NCBI RefSeq assembly: GCF_002423035.1
Contig: NZ_DIUM01000047.1
Location: 1-60,928 of the forward strand
Origin: Thiocapsa sp. UBA6158
GTDB lineage: Bacteria; Pseudomonadota; Gammaproteobacteria; Chromatiales; Chromatiaceae
Length of the DNA: 60,928 bases
Direction: 5' to 3'
The notes beneath the pieces were generated by a model that did no database searches, was not told the DNA's origin, and saw only the letters and a list, made by a program, of their open reading frames with translations. Numbering within the stretch: position 1 is the first letter of the stretch; the number at the start of each line of letters is the position of its first letter. A program made the position numbers and the translations under genes. Below are positions 18,950-26,716 of the stretch, piece after piece.

Positions 18950-20149
18950 GTGTCCTATTTTCAATTCTCGGCCTTCGTCGTGACGGCCGTGCTGGTGTCC
19001 GGCGCCTGCGCTGGGCCCGAGGCTTCGCCTCCGCATACGGCTTCTGCGCAAGTCGACGCGCCCCTCGGCGCTCCGGTCGGCTCGACGCAAGCGATCGACC
19101 CGGGCACCCGCGTGCTGGAGCTTGCCGCGCTGTCGGACATGAGCGACCTGCTCGATCGCATCGCCGATCGGCGTGTCGTCTTCGTCGGCGAGAGCCACGA
19201 CCGCTACGAGGATCACCTCAATCAGCTGGCCGTGATCGAGGGTCTGCACGCACGCGGCAAATCTCTGGCCATCGGGATGGAGTTCTTCCAGCAGCCCTAT
19301 CAGACGGCGATCGATGCCTATGTCGCGGGCGAGATCGACGAGGCGGAATTTCTGCGCCGCACTGAATATTTCGACCGCTGGCGGTTCGACTATCGGCTTT
19401 ATCGTCCCATCCTGCGTTTCGCCCGTGAGCACGGCATCCCGGTCATCGCACTGAATTTGGAGGCCGAGCTGACCCGGCGTGTCGGCGAGGTCGGCATCGC
19501 GGGTCTGACCGATGCCGAGCGCGCGCGCATCCCGGCCGAGATCGATCGCAGCGATCCGACCTATCGCGAGCGCATCGAGGCGGTGTTCGCGATGCATCCG
19601 AGCGAGCGCAAACAGGACGTCGAGAACTTTCTGGAGGTTCAGCTCCTCTGGGACGAGGGGATGGCCGAGCGTGCGGCGAACTATCTGAAGGCAAACCCGG
19701 AGCGCACCCTGGTGGTCCTGGCCGGATCGGGTCATGTCGAATACGGGCAGGGGATCCCCAGTCGGCTGACGCGCCGTGTCGATGTTCCGACGGTGACCAT
19801 CCTCAACGGCACCCAGCGCAACATGGATCCGGCTGCGGCGGACTTCTTCCTCTATCCGCAGGAGATTGCCCTGCCCGCGTCCGGACTGCTCGGGGTCATG
19901 CTCGAATCGGGCGTCGATCGCGGCGGTGCTTTGATCCAAGGATTCGCCGAGTCCAGCGGTGCGAAGGACGCGGGTATCCAGGAAGGGGACCGCATCGTGC
20001 AGATCGGCGATCAAGCGGTGAGCGCCTACGCCGATGTGCGCATCGCTCTGCTCGACAAGGGGCCGGGTGAAAAGATGCCGGTCGAGGTCCTGCGCGAGCG
20101 CAAGCGCGGCGCCGACGAGCGCCTGAGCTTCCAGGTGGAGCTGCGTTGA
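18950..20149 (+). CDS. ChaN-family lipoprotein fused to a C-terminal PDZ domain
   Basis: This is a 399-residue protein. GTG 18950 follows a good ribosome site (AGAGAGGA). A short hydrophobic signal leads to a lipobox-like VSGAC near residue 17, indicating a lipoprotein. Residues about 60-290 form a ChaN/DUF399 domain with the hallmark VFVGESHDRYEDHLNQ; in Campylobacter ChaN this family binds heme. Residues about 300-395 form a PDZ domain (ALIQGFAESSGAKDAGIQEG, DRIVQIGDQAVSAY). The stop overlaps the TTG start of trhP (TTGA). A role in heme or iron handling at the envelope is inferred from the family. Confidence 0.85.
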   Translation: MSYFQFSAFVVTAVLVSGACAGPEASPPHTASAQVDAPLGAPVGSTQAIDPGTRVLELAALSDMSDLLDRIADRRVVFVGESHDRYEDHLNQLAVIEGLHARGKSLAIGMEFFQQPYQTAIDAYVAGEIDEAEFLRRTEYFDRWRFDYRLYRPILRFAREHGIPVIALNLEAELTRRVGEVGIAGLTDAERARIPAEIDRSDPTYRERIEAVFAMHPSERKQDVENFLEVQLLWDEGMAERAANYLKANPERTLVVLAGSGHVEYGQGIPSRLTRRVDVPTVTILNGTQRNMDPAAADFFLYPQEIALPASGLLGVMLESGVDRGGALIQGFAESSGAKDAGIQEGDRIVQIGDQAVSAYADVRIALLDKGPGEKMPVEVLRERKRGADERLSFQVELR

Positions 20150-21498
20150 GCCGCCCGCCACCCGAGCTGCTCTCGCCTGCAGGCTCGCCGCAGGCGATGC
20201 GTTATGCCTTCGCCTTCGGGGCGGACGCCGTCTATGCCGGCCTGCCCAGATACAGCCTGCGCGTGCGCAACAATGCCTTCGACGGGGCGACCCTCGCGAG
20301 CGCCATCACCGAGGCGCATGCGAGCGGCAAACGCTTCTATCTCGCCGCCAACATCCTCTCCCACGGCGCGAAGCTCAAGAGCTTCATCGCGGATCTGGAG
20401 CCGATCCTCGCGATGGGTCCAGACGCCCTCATCATGGCCGACCCCGGTCTGATCATGCTGGTGCGCGAGCGCTGGCCCGATCAGGCGATCCACCTTTCGG
20501 TCCAGGCGAACACCACCAATGCAGCGGCGGTGCGCTTCTGGGCGTCGCAGGGGATCTCGCGGGTCATCCTCTCGCGCGAGCTGTCGTTGGACGAGGTGGC
20601 CGACATCCGCGCCGCCTGTCCCGATGTCGAGCTCGAGGTCTTCGTGCACGGTGCACTCTGTATCGCCTACTCGGGGCGCTGTTTGTTGTCCGGTTACTTC
20701 AATCATCGCGACGCGAACCAGGGTGCCTGCACCAACGCCTGCCGTTGGGATTATCGGGTGGCGAGTGCGGCGTCGCGCGAGCCGCTGGCGGCGTCCTCGG
20801 ACCTGTCCATCGACATGATGGGCGCACCGCGCCATCCTGCCGCCGACGAGGTCTATCTGCTCGAAGAGCGCGAGCGTCCGGGCTCCTATCTGCCGATCTT
20901 CGAGGACGAGCAGGGAACCTACATCCTCAATTCGCGTGATCTGCGCGCGGTCGAGCATGTCGGACGGCTGGTGTCGATGGGAATCGATTCGTTGAAGATC
21001 GAGGGCCGAACCAAGTCGCACTATTATGTCGCGCGCACCGCCCAGGTCTATCGCGTCGCGATCGACGACGCGCTCGCCGGACGTGCATTCCGCGGCGAGC
21101 TGCTGACCGATCTGGAAGGGCTCGCCAACCGCGGCTACACCGAAGGCTTCTACCGCCGTCATGCCCCGAGCGAGCTTCAGAACTACGACGACGGTGCCTC
21201 GCGCAACCAGCGGCAGATCTTTGTCGGCGAGGTCACCGGAAGTCGTGACGGCTGGGCGGACGTCAGGGTCAAGAATCGTTTCGCGGTGGGCGATGAGCTG
21301 GAGCTCTTGACCCCGGCCGGAAATCACAGTTTCCGCTTGGAATCCATGCGCAGAGACGACGATACGGATCTACAGCTCGCCCCGGGCGACGGCTGGGAGG
21401 TGCGCATCCCCGTCCCGGCATCGGTTTCCTCGGCCCTCGACGGGCACGCGCTGCTGACCCGAATGCTGTCCGAGCCCCCGGCAACATCGTCCGTGTAG
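20146..21498 (+). CDS. trhP: U32-family tRNA hydroxylation protein TrhP (YegQ)
   Basis: The 450-residue protein belongs to the U32 peptidase-like family. TrhP/YegQ is needed for prephenate-dependent hydroxylation of uridine 34 in tRNA (ho5U). Landmarks are PELLSPAGSPQAMRYAFAFG at the N-terminus, HLSVQANTTNAAAVRFW, and the U32 signature EVFVHGALCIAYSGRCLLS with conserved cysteines followed by NQGACTNACRWDY, which fit iron-sulfur ligation. A C-terminal beta-barrel-like domain (EVTGSRDGWADVRVKNRFAVGD) closes the protein. The start is TTG 20146, overlapping the previous stop. The gene is followed by a solo A repeat. Confidence 0.9.
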   Translation: MSRPPPELLSPAGSPQAMRYAFAFGADAVYAGLPRYSLRVRNNAFDGATLASAITEAHASGKRFYLAANILSHGAKLKSFIADLEPILAMGPDALIMADPGLIMLVRERWPDQAIHLSVQANTTNAAAVRFWASQGISRVILSRELSLDEVADIRAACPDVELEVFVHGALCIAYSGRCLLSGYFNHRDANQGACTNACRWDYRVASAASREPLAASSDLSIDMMGAPRHPAADEVYLLEERERPGSYLPIFEDEQGTYILNSRDLRAVEHVGRLVSMGIDSLKIEGRTKSHYYVARTAQVYRVAIDDALAGRAFRGELLTDLEGLANRGYTEGFYRRHAPSELQNYDDGASRNQRQIFVGEVTGSRDGWADVRVKNRFAVGDELELLTPAGNHSFRLESMRRDDDTDLQLAPGDGWEVRIPVPASVSSALDGHALLTRMLSEPPATSSV

Positions 21499-21543
21499 GT
21501 CATACGGACCAAAGGACGCACAACGCTGCGCCGGAGACCGGGC

Positions 21544-21629
21544 TTAAACAGCGCCGGCTCCAGCGGTCGTCAAATCTGCCGGGACCGATCCCATCTCGAG
21601 AAATCGCATACCGCGCTGGTCGCGGTTTA
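21544..21629 (-). repeat. Solo A-module of the TTAAACCGCG-terminus repeat family, minus orientation
   Basis: An 86-bp element reading TTAAACAGCGCCGGCTCCAG on its left and GCTGGTCGCGGTTTA on its right. The left terminus has one substitution relative to the other copies. The interior (CAGCGGTCGTCAAATCTGCC) matches the A modules at 9457, 26593 and 58187. It fills the space between the convergent trhP and ycgN, and its right terminus contributes the TAA stop codon of ycgN (21627-21629). Confidence 0.88.
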
Positions 21630-22106
21630 GCGGATCCAATCGATGAGGTGCATCAGCGGGTCGGTCTTCGGCCCCGGCTTGATGGCCCGCCCATAGAGAC
21701 TCTGCCCGGCTTCCAGGACGGAATCCGGGTCACCGGTGATCAGCGGATGCCAACTCGGCAACGGTTTGCCCTCGGCCAACAGGCGGTATGCGCAGGTCTC
21801 GGGAAGCCACCGCGAGTACGCCAGCGCCGCAGGTGTCAAGGTGACGCAATCGGGCATGCGCCGCGCTCGGTCGGCGTAATCGCTGCATCTGCAGGTATCG
21901 AGATCCAGAAGCGCACAGGCCACGCGAGAATAGATGATGTCCCCGGTCTCCTCTTCCTCGAACTTCTCCAGACAGCATTTCGCGCAGCCGTCGCAGAGCG
22001 ACTCCCACTGCTCGGGGCTCATGGCCGAGAGCGGGGTGGTTTCCCAGAATCTCGCCACGTCTGCAACAGGGCCTTCATCGAGCTCACTCATGTCCGGAAT
22101 ATCCAC
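21627..22106 (-). CDS. ycgN: YcgN family cysteine cluster protein
   Basis: The 159-residue protein belongs to the YcgN/UPF0260 branch of the YkgJ-type zinc- or iron-binding cysteine-cluster family. It has WESLCDGCAKCCLEKFEEEE (about residues 34-53), then CALLDLDTCRCSDY and RRMPDCVTLTP, giving seven cysteines in the family pattern, plus the conserved WLPETCAYRLLAEGKPLPSW. Biochemical function is unknown. The gene ends exactly at the terminus of a solo A repeat, which supplies its stop codon. Its start is 485 bp from the divergent ogt gene. Confidence 0.9.
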   Translation of the reverse strand: MDIPDMSELDEGPVADVARFWETTPLSAMSPEQWESLCDGCAKCCLEKFEEEETGDIIYSRVACALLDLDTCRCSDYADRARRMPDCVTLTPAALAYSRWLPETCAYRLLAEGKPLPSWHPLITGDPDSVLEAGQSLYGRAIKPGPKTDPLMHLIDWIR

Positions 22107-22591
22107 AGGTCACTGATTTCGCCTATCTTGACCGATCCGCACGGTCGATGCACCCGCATCGGGCGAGCCCGCGGTTGGATCTCGAGCCGGTGAGTTCGGT
22201 CCGGGCTCTTCGCAACGGGGTCCTGATCGGATCGGCGTTCATCGTCGAGGGCTTGACTTTTCTGCGAACCCGAATCAAGCCGCAGAGACGTTATGCACAC
22301 CGACTCACGTCGCCCAAAGGGACACTCTGAAACCTCGTGCCTGCGCGTTCATTTTCCGGGAAAATCTATAGTCCATTGATTTTATTGTTATCATACGTTT
22401 ATCGTTGGTCTTTGGCTTTCGAGAAAACAGTGACATGGCGACTACACTCATGTCCTACCGCACAAGTCGCCCACAGACTTATCCACAGGCAGGCGTTGCC
22501 CTTTTCCGGCGCAGCGGTGCGGTTTAAGATGAAGTCGACCTCGCGTCGGCCGAAGACCGGATGCCGCGACACCGTCGGAGGGAGACACATC
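22107..22591. other. Intergenic region between ycgN and ogt with DnaA-box-like sites
   Basis: No convincing gene is present in this 485-bp space. It holds a perfect TTATCCACA at 22479-22487 and a one-mismatch copy, ATATCCACA, at 22099-22107. It also has an AT-rich tract around 22363-22405, unusual for this window, and a 7-bp inverted repeat GGCTTGA/TCAAGCC with an 18-bp spacing (22249-22280). A half-terminus of the dispersed repeat (GCGGTTTAAG) lies near 22520. The region must contain the divergent promoters of ycgN and ogt, but I could not place them firmly. Confidence 0.5.
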
Positions 22592-23137
22592 ATGCCGCAG
22601 ACTCTGCTCGAGACCCCCATCGGCCCGATCGCCATCCACTGGAACGGCGAGACCCTGACAGGCGTTGATTTGGACCCGCCGGTCGCGAGCGCCGGGGCGG
22701 GCTCGGGCCCTGAAACGATGCCGTCGGCCATCCGGCAACAGCTGACGGCCTATTTCGAGCAGGCGTCGGCCGGTTTCGATCTCCCGGTCGTGCTGGTCGG
22801 CACGGAGTTCCAACAACGCGTCTGGGCCGAGCTGCGTCGGATTCCTGCGGGCGAAACCCGCACCTACGGCGAGATCGCACGAGGACTCGGGAGCGCCGCG
22901 CGTGCAGTCGGGCAGGCGTGTCGCGCCAACCCCTGTCCGATCGTGGTGCCCTGCCATCGGGTCGTCGCGGTCAACGGGCTCGGCGGTTTCTCGGGCGACA
23001 CGAGCGGACGTAAGCTTGAGGTCAAGCGCTGGCTGCTCTCCCACGAGGCCCGTAAACCGCGTCCTTGTTCCCGGCAGGCGTCTGAGTCGGACCCGCTGCG
23101 GGAGGATCCTCGTGGACTTTTCCCTGACGCGGTTTAA
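22592..23137 (+). CDS. ogt: Methylated-DNA-[protein]-cysteine S-methyltransferase with repeat-encoded C-terminal tail
   Basis: Ogt removes methyl groups from O6-methylguanine by transfer to its own cysteine. The 181-residue product has the helix-turn-helix segment RIPAGETRTYGEIARGLG, the Asn-hinge region RAVGQACRANP and the active site VPCHRV with Cys121. ATG 22592 follows GGAGGGAG. The family fold ends near KRWLLSHE (residue 152). The next 28 residues, from about 154 on, are translated from an 85-bp dispersed repeat (23053-23137), and the stop TAA is its terminal sequence. The extension is probably tolerated rather than functional. Confidence 0.92.
   Translation: MPQTLLETPIGPIAIHWNGETLTGVDLDPPVASAGAGSGPETMPSAIRQQLTAYFEQASAGFDLPVVLVGTEFQQRVWAELRRIPAGETRTYGEIARGLGSAARAVGQACRANPCPIVVPCHRVVAVNGLGGFSGDTSGRKLEVKRWLLSHEARKPRPCSRQASESDPLREDPRGLFPDAV
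23053..23137. repeat. Repeat with TAAACCGCGTC termini, divergent interior, inside ogt
   Basis: An 85-bp element with perfect 11-bp inverted ends (TAAACCGCGTC and GACGCGGTTTA). The interior matches neither module A nor module B. It overlaps the 3' end of ogt in frame. It shows that the termini, not the interior, define the family. Confidence 0.8.
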
Positions 23138-23271
23138 GTGAAAAAGAATAAAGAAGGCAATTCCTTGAATCGCGTCCGCTCGGACGTTCGCGGGTTGCTG
23201 CAAAGACAGCCGGCTGTCCCGCTCATCAATCCGGTCAAGTCGCTGATCGCTGCCGTAGCGCGGACAAGCAC

Positions 23272-23356
23272 CGTAGGCTGGACAAGCGCAGTGCAGTCCA
23301 CCACCACCCCCTGCACAGGACTCGGTGGACTTCGTTCTCGCGTGTCCACCCTACCG
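23272..23356 (-). repeat. GTGGAC-type palindromic repeat, copy 1
   Basis: An element of about 85 bp with near-inverted ends (CCGTAGGCTGGACA on the left; TGTCCACCCTACCGG on the right) and an internal pair CAGTCCACC / GGTGGACTTCG. Its reverse complement matches the element at 49644-49714 over the blocks GCGAAGTCCACCGA-like and GTGGACTGCRCTGCGCTTGTC. It lies between ogt and xerD. It is unrelated to the TTAAACCGCG family. Confidence 0.75.
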
Positions 23357-23421
23357 GCCCGGTTTGTGAACATCGCTCGACCGGGGACGACGCCCTCGCA
23401 TGTCGCGGGAGACGTGGTTTA

Positions 23422-24318
23422 ATGCCCCCGGATTCGGGGGTCATCGAGGGTTTCGCCGACGCACTCTGGCTCGAGCGGGGTCTGAGCCCCAATACACTGG
23501 CGGCCTATCAGTCGGATCTGCGTGCCTTTGCCGCCTGGGTCGCGCGCGAGCGTGGTCGCTCGCTGATCGAGGCGCAGCGGATTGATCTGCTGGATTATCT
23601 GGTCGTTCTCTCGCAGGAGGGCCGCAAGCCGCGCTCGAGCGCGCGTCTTCTATCCTGTCTACGCCAGTTCTATCAATATCTGCTGCGGCGCGGTGTGATC
23701 CGCGACGATCCGAGCGCCCGTGTCGAGGCACCGAAGCTCGGTCGTCCGCTACCGAAGAGCTTGAGCGAGCTCGAGGTGGAGGCGCTGTTGGGCGCGCCCG
23801 ATACCGCCGATGCGCGTGGCCATCGCGATCGCACCATGCTCGAGGTGCTCTACGCCAGCGGTCTGCGGGTGACCGAGCTGGTGACCCTGACGACGGGCCA
23901 GGTCGGCTTGACGCAGGGCGTCGTGCGGATCGTCGGCAAGGGCGACAAGGAACGGCTGGTGCCGCTCGGAGAGGAGGCGACATCCTGGCTGCTGGACTAT
24001 CTGCGCGGACCCCGTGCCGAGCTGCTCGGCGGTCGCGTGACCGACTATCTTTTCCCGACCTCTCGCAGCGAGTGCATGACGCGTCAGGCGTTCTGGCTGC
24101 TGATCAAGCGCTATGCGCTCGAGGCAGGTGTCTACAAACCCCTCTCGCCCCACACCCTGCGCCACGCCTTCGCCACCCACCTGCTCAACCACGGCGCGGA
24201 TCTGCGGGTAGTGCAGATGCTCCTCGGCCACAGCGACCTTTCAACCACGCAGATCTACACCCATGTTGCGCGTGAGCGTTTGAAGCAGCTCCATGCGCGG
24301 CATCATCCGCGAGGATGA
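23422..24318 (+). CDS. xerD: Site-specific tyrosine recombinase XerD
   Basis: XerD acts with XerC at dif to resolve chromosome dimers. The 298-residue protein has the N-terminal SAM-like core-binding domain (residues about 8-95) and the C-terminal catalytic domain. All active-site residues are present: Arg149 (SGLRVTEL), Lys173 (GKGDKER), His244 and Arg247 (HTLRHAF), His270 (LGHSDLS) and nucleophile Tyr279 (TTQIYTH). The segment KLGRPLPKSLSELEVEALL matches XerD rather than XerC. ATG 23422 immediately follows a half-terminus of the dispersed repeat (GTGGTTTA), so the native promoter region has been disturbed there. Confidence 0.94.
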   Translation: MPPDSGVIEGFADALWLERGLSPNTLAAYQSDLRAFAAWVARERGRSLIEAQRIDLLDYLVVLSQEGRKPRSSARLLSCLRQFYQYLLRRGVIRDDPSARVEAPKLGRPLPKSLSELEVEALLGAPDTADARGHRDRTMLEVLYASGLRVTELVTLTTGQVGLTQGVVRIVGKGDKERLVPLGEEATSWLLDYLRGPRAELLGGRVTDYLFPTSRSECMTRQAFWLLIKRYALEAGVYKPLSPHTLRHAFATHLLNHGADLRVVQMLLGHSDLSTTQIYTHVARERLKQLHARHHPRG

Positions 24319-24320
24319 TG
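24301..24320 (+). terminator. Perfect hairpin at the xerD stop codon
   Basis: CATCATCC and GGATGATG pair over 8 bp around a GCGA loop, spanning the last codons and stop of xerD. There is no following T-run, so an intrinsic terminator is doubtful; it may instead stabilise the 3' end of the message. Confidence 0.35.
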
Positions 24321-24397
24321 TGCGAGCAGTTCGCTTTTGGCGTGTTTTCTCGCACAATGGCCGACTTCGGTGATTTGCGTATGGAGTCAGAAAACCT

Positions 24398-24880
24398 ATG
24401 CCATCGTTCGACATCGTCTCGGAAATCGACCTGCAGGAGGTCCGCAATGCGGTTGATCAGGCCAATCGCGAGATCGATACACGCTTCGATTTCAAGGGGG
24501 TGAAGGCGAGCTTCGAGCTGAGCGACGAAAAAATCCTGATGATCGGCGAGCAGGAATTTCACCTGCAGCAGATGATGGATATCCTCCGCCAGAAGCTGGT
24601 CAAACGAAAGGTCGACCTCTCTTCGATCGACCCCGGCGATCCGGTCTCGAATCTCAGTGCCGCCCGCCAGGAGATCGCGCTCAAGCAGGGTGTCGACAGC
24701 GAGACCGCCAAGCGCATGGTCAAGGCCATCAAGGCGAGCAAGACCAAGGTACAGGCCCAGATCCAGGGGGACCAGGTCCGGGTCTCCGGGAAGAAACGCG
24801 ATGACCTCCAGGAAGCAATCGCGCTGCTGCGCGGCGAGGACTGGGGTCTGCCGATTCAGTTCACCAACTTCAGAGATTAA
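24398..24880 (+). CDS. yajQ: YajQ family nucleotide/cyclic-di-GMP-binding protein
   Basis: The 160-residue protein matches YajQ (UPF0234) along its full length: MPSFDIVSEIDLQEVRNAVD at the start, TRFDFKGVKASFEL, then IDPGDPVSNLSAARQEIALK, KTKVQAQIQGDQVRVSGKKR and the end LPIQFTNFRD. YajQ proteins have two ferredoxin-like domains, and members bind c-di-GMP and influence transcription in Xanthomonas and Pseudomonas. Here the role is inferred from family only. The stop is seven bases before the dsbC-like start, so the two genes may be co-transcribed. Confidence 0.95.
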   Translation: MPSFDIVSEIDLQEVRNAVDQANREIDTRFDFKGVKASFELSDEKILMIGEQEFHLQQMMDILRQKLVKRKVDLSSIDPGDPVSNLSAARQEIALKQGVDSETAKRMVKAIKASKTKVQAQIQGDQVRVSGKKRDDLQEAIALLRGEDWGLPIQFTNFRD

Positions 24881-24887
24881 GAATCCA

Positions 24888-25622
24888 ATGACGAAAGCCA
24901 GAGTTTCCGTGCTCGCCCTTGCCGCCCTGATGCTCGCCGCGCAATCCGCGTGGGCATCGCCCGAGAAGACCATTCGGGATGCACTCGGCAAGATCGTTCC
25001 GGGCGTCGAGATCGACAGCGTGACGGCCTCTCCGGTGAAGGGGCTCTACGAGGTGATGATCGGCACTCAACTGATGTATGTCACCGGCGACGGGCGTTAT
25101 TTCGTCGACGGGCGGATCGTCGATCTGGAGACGCGAGAGGATCTGAGCGAGCCGCGTCTGGCCGGAGCGCGTAAGGGCCTGGTCGACGCGGTCGGTGAGT
25201 CTCAGATGGTCGTCTTCGGGCCGGCCGACGCCAAGCACACCGTGACCGTCTTCACCGACATCGAGTGCGGCTACTGCCGTAAACTGCACGGCCAGATCGA
25301 CGAGTATCTCAAAGAAGGAATCCGTGTCCGTTATCTCTTCTATCCGCGCGCGGGGCAGGGCAGTCCTGCCTACACCGAGGCCGTGTCGGTGTGGTGCGCC
25401 GGCGATGCTGCCGCCCAGCGTTCAGCCATGACCGACGCGAAGGCCGGTAAAGCGATCCCGGAGAAGACCTGTACAAACCCCGTCGACGCGCACATGGCGC
25501 TCGGCCAAGAGCTCGGCCTGCGCGGGACCCCGGCCATCCTCACCGAGACCGGCGAGATGATTCCGGGCTACGTGGAGCCCAAGCGCCTGGCGGCCCAGCT
25601 CAACGGGGCGCCCGGATCCTGA
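24888..25622 (+). CDS. dsbC: Periplasmic thiol:disulfide interchange protein DsbC-like
   Basis: The 244-residue protein has a cleavable signal peptide (residues 1-23, cut after AWA), a DsbC N-terminal dimerisation domain (about 25-90) and a thioredoxin fold with the active site Cys127-Gly-Tyr-Cys130. The segment TDIECGYCRKLHGQIDEY and the later cis-Pro region LRGTPAILTETGEMIPGYV are typical of DsbC disulfide isomerases. A second cysteine pair (in VWCAGDAA and KTCTNPVD) matches the structural disulfide. Periplasmic oxidative folding by DsbC would also serve multi-heme cytochrome assembly. The placement downstream of xerD is common in gammaproteobacteria, though here yajQ intervenes. Confidence 0.92.
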   Translation: MTKARVSVLALAALMLAAQSAWASPEKTIRDALGKIVPGVEIDSVTASPVKGLYEVMIGTQLMYVTGDGRYFVDGRIVDLETREDLSEPRLAGARKGLVDAVGESQMVVFGPADAKHTVTVFTDIECGYCRKLHGQIDEYLKEGIRVRYLFYPRAGQGSPAYTEAVSVWCAGDAAAQRSAMTDAKAGKAIPEKTCTNPVDAHMALGQELGLRGTPAILTETGEMIPGYVEPKRLAAQLNGAPGS

Positions 25623-25674
25623 GCCACGATCGTCGAGCGCAGACGATGACGTCGAAGCGCTGCGCGATGGCGTC

Positions 25675-26448
25675 ATGAGGACTCATACACTCGAATATGC
25701 CTGGCGCACCGACCGTGGCCGCGTGCGCACCCGCAACGAGGATGCGGTGGCCGTCGACCCCGCCCTGGGTTTCCTGATCGTGGCGGACGGCATCGGCGGC
25801 GCCCGGGCGGGCGAGGTCGCAAGCGCATTGGGGGTCGAGGTTATCGCCAAGCGTTTTCGAGAGCACATGGCCTGTCAAATGCCTTCGGATGCGGCGCAGG
25901 CTTTTGTCGAGAGGGTGATCCAGGACGCCAATCTCGCCATCTTGACCCTGAGCAAGACGGAGCCGGATCTCTCCGGGATGGGGACCACGGTGGTGGTGGG
26001 GTCCGTCGGCGACGCTTGGCTGGCGTTCGGCTACGTGGGCGATTCGCGATTGTATCGGTTTCGCAAAGGACGACTTGAGCAGCTCTCGCGCGATCACTCC
26101 TTCATCCAAGAGGTCGTCGACCAAGGGTTCTTCAGCACGCGCGAGGATGCCCGTCGCTACGGCATCGGGGCCAATATCCTGACCCGAGCGTTGGGCTCGT
26201 CGCCGAAGGTCAAGGTCTCCGGCGGGGTTGCCGATCTCGCACGCGGCGACATCTTTCTGTTCTGTACGGACGGTCTGACGGGCATGGTGCCGGAAGACTG
26301 GCTGTGTCAGGTGCTGACGGCGAGCTTCGGGAACGATCTCGAGCCCGCCGCCGAGGCGCTGGTGCGTCTCGCCAACGAGCGCGGCGGTACCGACAACATC
26401 ACCTTGGCGCTGCTGCGGGTCGGCGGGCCGTCGTGCGATTCCGGCTGA
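25675..26448 (+). CDS. PP2C-family serine/threonine protein phosphatase (Stp1-like)
   Basis: The 257-residue cytoplasmic protein carries the PP2C/PPM motifs in order: RTRNEDAVAVDP (metal Asp), IVADGIGGARAGEVAS (two metal ligands), SGMGTTVVVGSV, GYVGDSRLYRF, LSRDHSFIQEV, LTRALGSS, CTDGLTGMV and GGTDNITLALL. This is the bacterial Stp/PrpC set that reverses Hanks-type kinase phosphorylation or acts in type VI secretion loci. No kinase gene is visible in the window, so the partner is unknown. ATG 25675 is the family-consistent start. The gene is followed by a composite repeat. Confidence 0.92.
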   Translation: MRTHTLEYAWRTDRGRVRTRNEDAVAVDPALGFLIVADGIGGARAGEVASALGVEVIAKRFREHMACQMPSDAAQAFVERVIQDANLAILTLSKTEPDLSGMGTTVVVGSVGDAWLAFGYVGDSRLYRFRKGRLEQLSRDHSFIQEVVDQGFFSTREDARRYGIGANILTRALGSSPKVKVSGGVADLARGDIFLFCTDGLTGMVPEDWLCQVLTASFGNDLEPAAEALVRLANERGGTDNITLALLRVGGPSCDSG

Positions 26449-26486
26449 TGTGCGCGCCCGGTAGCGATGAGGAAAACCCAACGACC

Positions 26487-26678
26487 TAAACCGCGTCAAG
26501 AGCGAGAAGCTCAGTGTCGAGTGCGCTCGACGCTTGGTGCAGCCACGGCCCTTAGCGTGAGCGTGGTTTAAAATAATATATTTTTTAATACCTTAAGCTG
26601 CGCCGTCTCCAGCGGTCGTCAAAACTGCCGGGGCCGATCCCATCCAAAAACATCGCATGCCGCACTGGGCGCGATTTA
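26487..26678 (-). repeat. Composite repeat (A, spacer, B), minus orientation, between PP2C gene and mutS
   Basis: About 192 bp. The B module is at 26487-26571 (TAAACCGCGTCAAGAGCGAG at its left end), the AT spacer at about 26572-26592 (TATATTTTTTAATACC core) and the A module at 26593-26678 (TTAAGCTGCG left, GGGCGCGATTTA right). Outer and inner termini carry a few substitutions, so this copy is slightly decayed. Order and spacer match the copies at 9350, 30525 and 54039. It lies between convergent genes. Confidence 0.9.
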
Positions 26679-26716
26679 GATCGCGGAAGCGGAAAGCACT
26701 CCGACACACCTGGTAG

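Noticed and set aside
22099..22487. Possible replication origin between ycgN and ogt (TTATCCACA, ATATCCACA, AT-rich tract)
   Set aside because: Only two DnaA-type boxes 380 bp apart, no dnaA, gidA or dnaN nearby and no clustered boxes. At most a local regulatory site.
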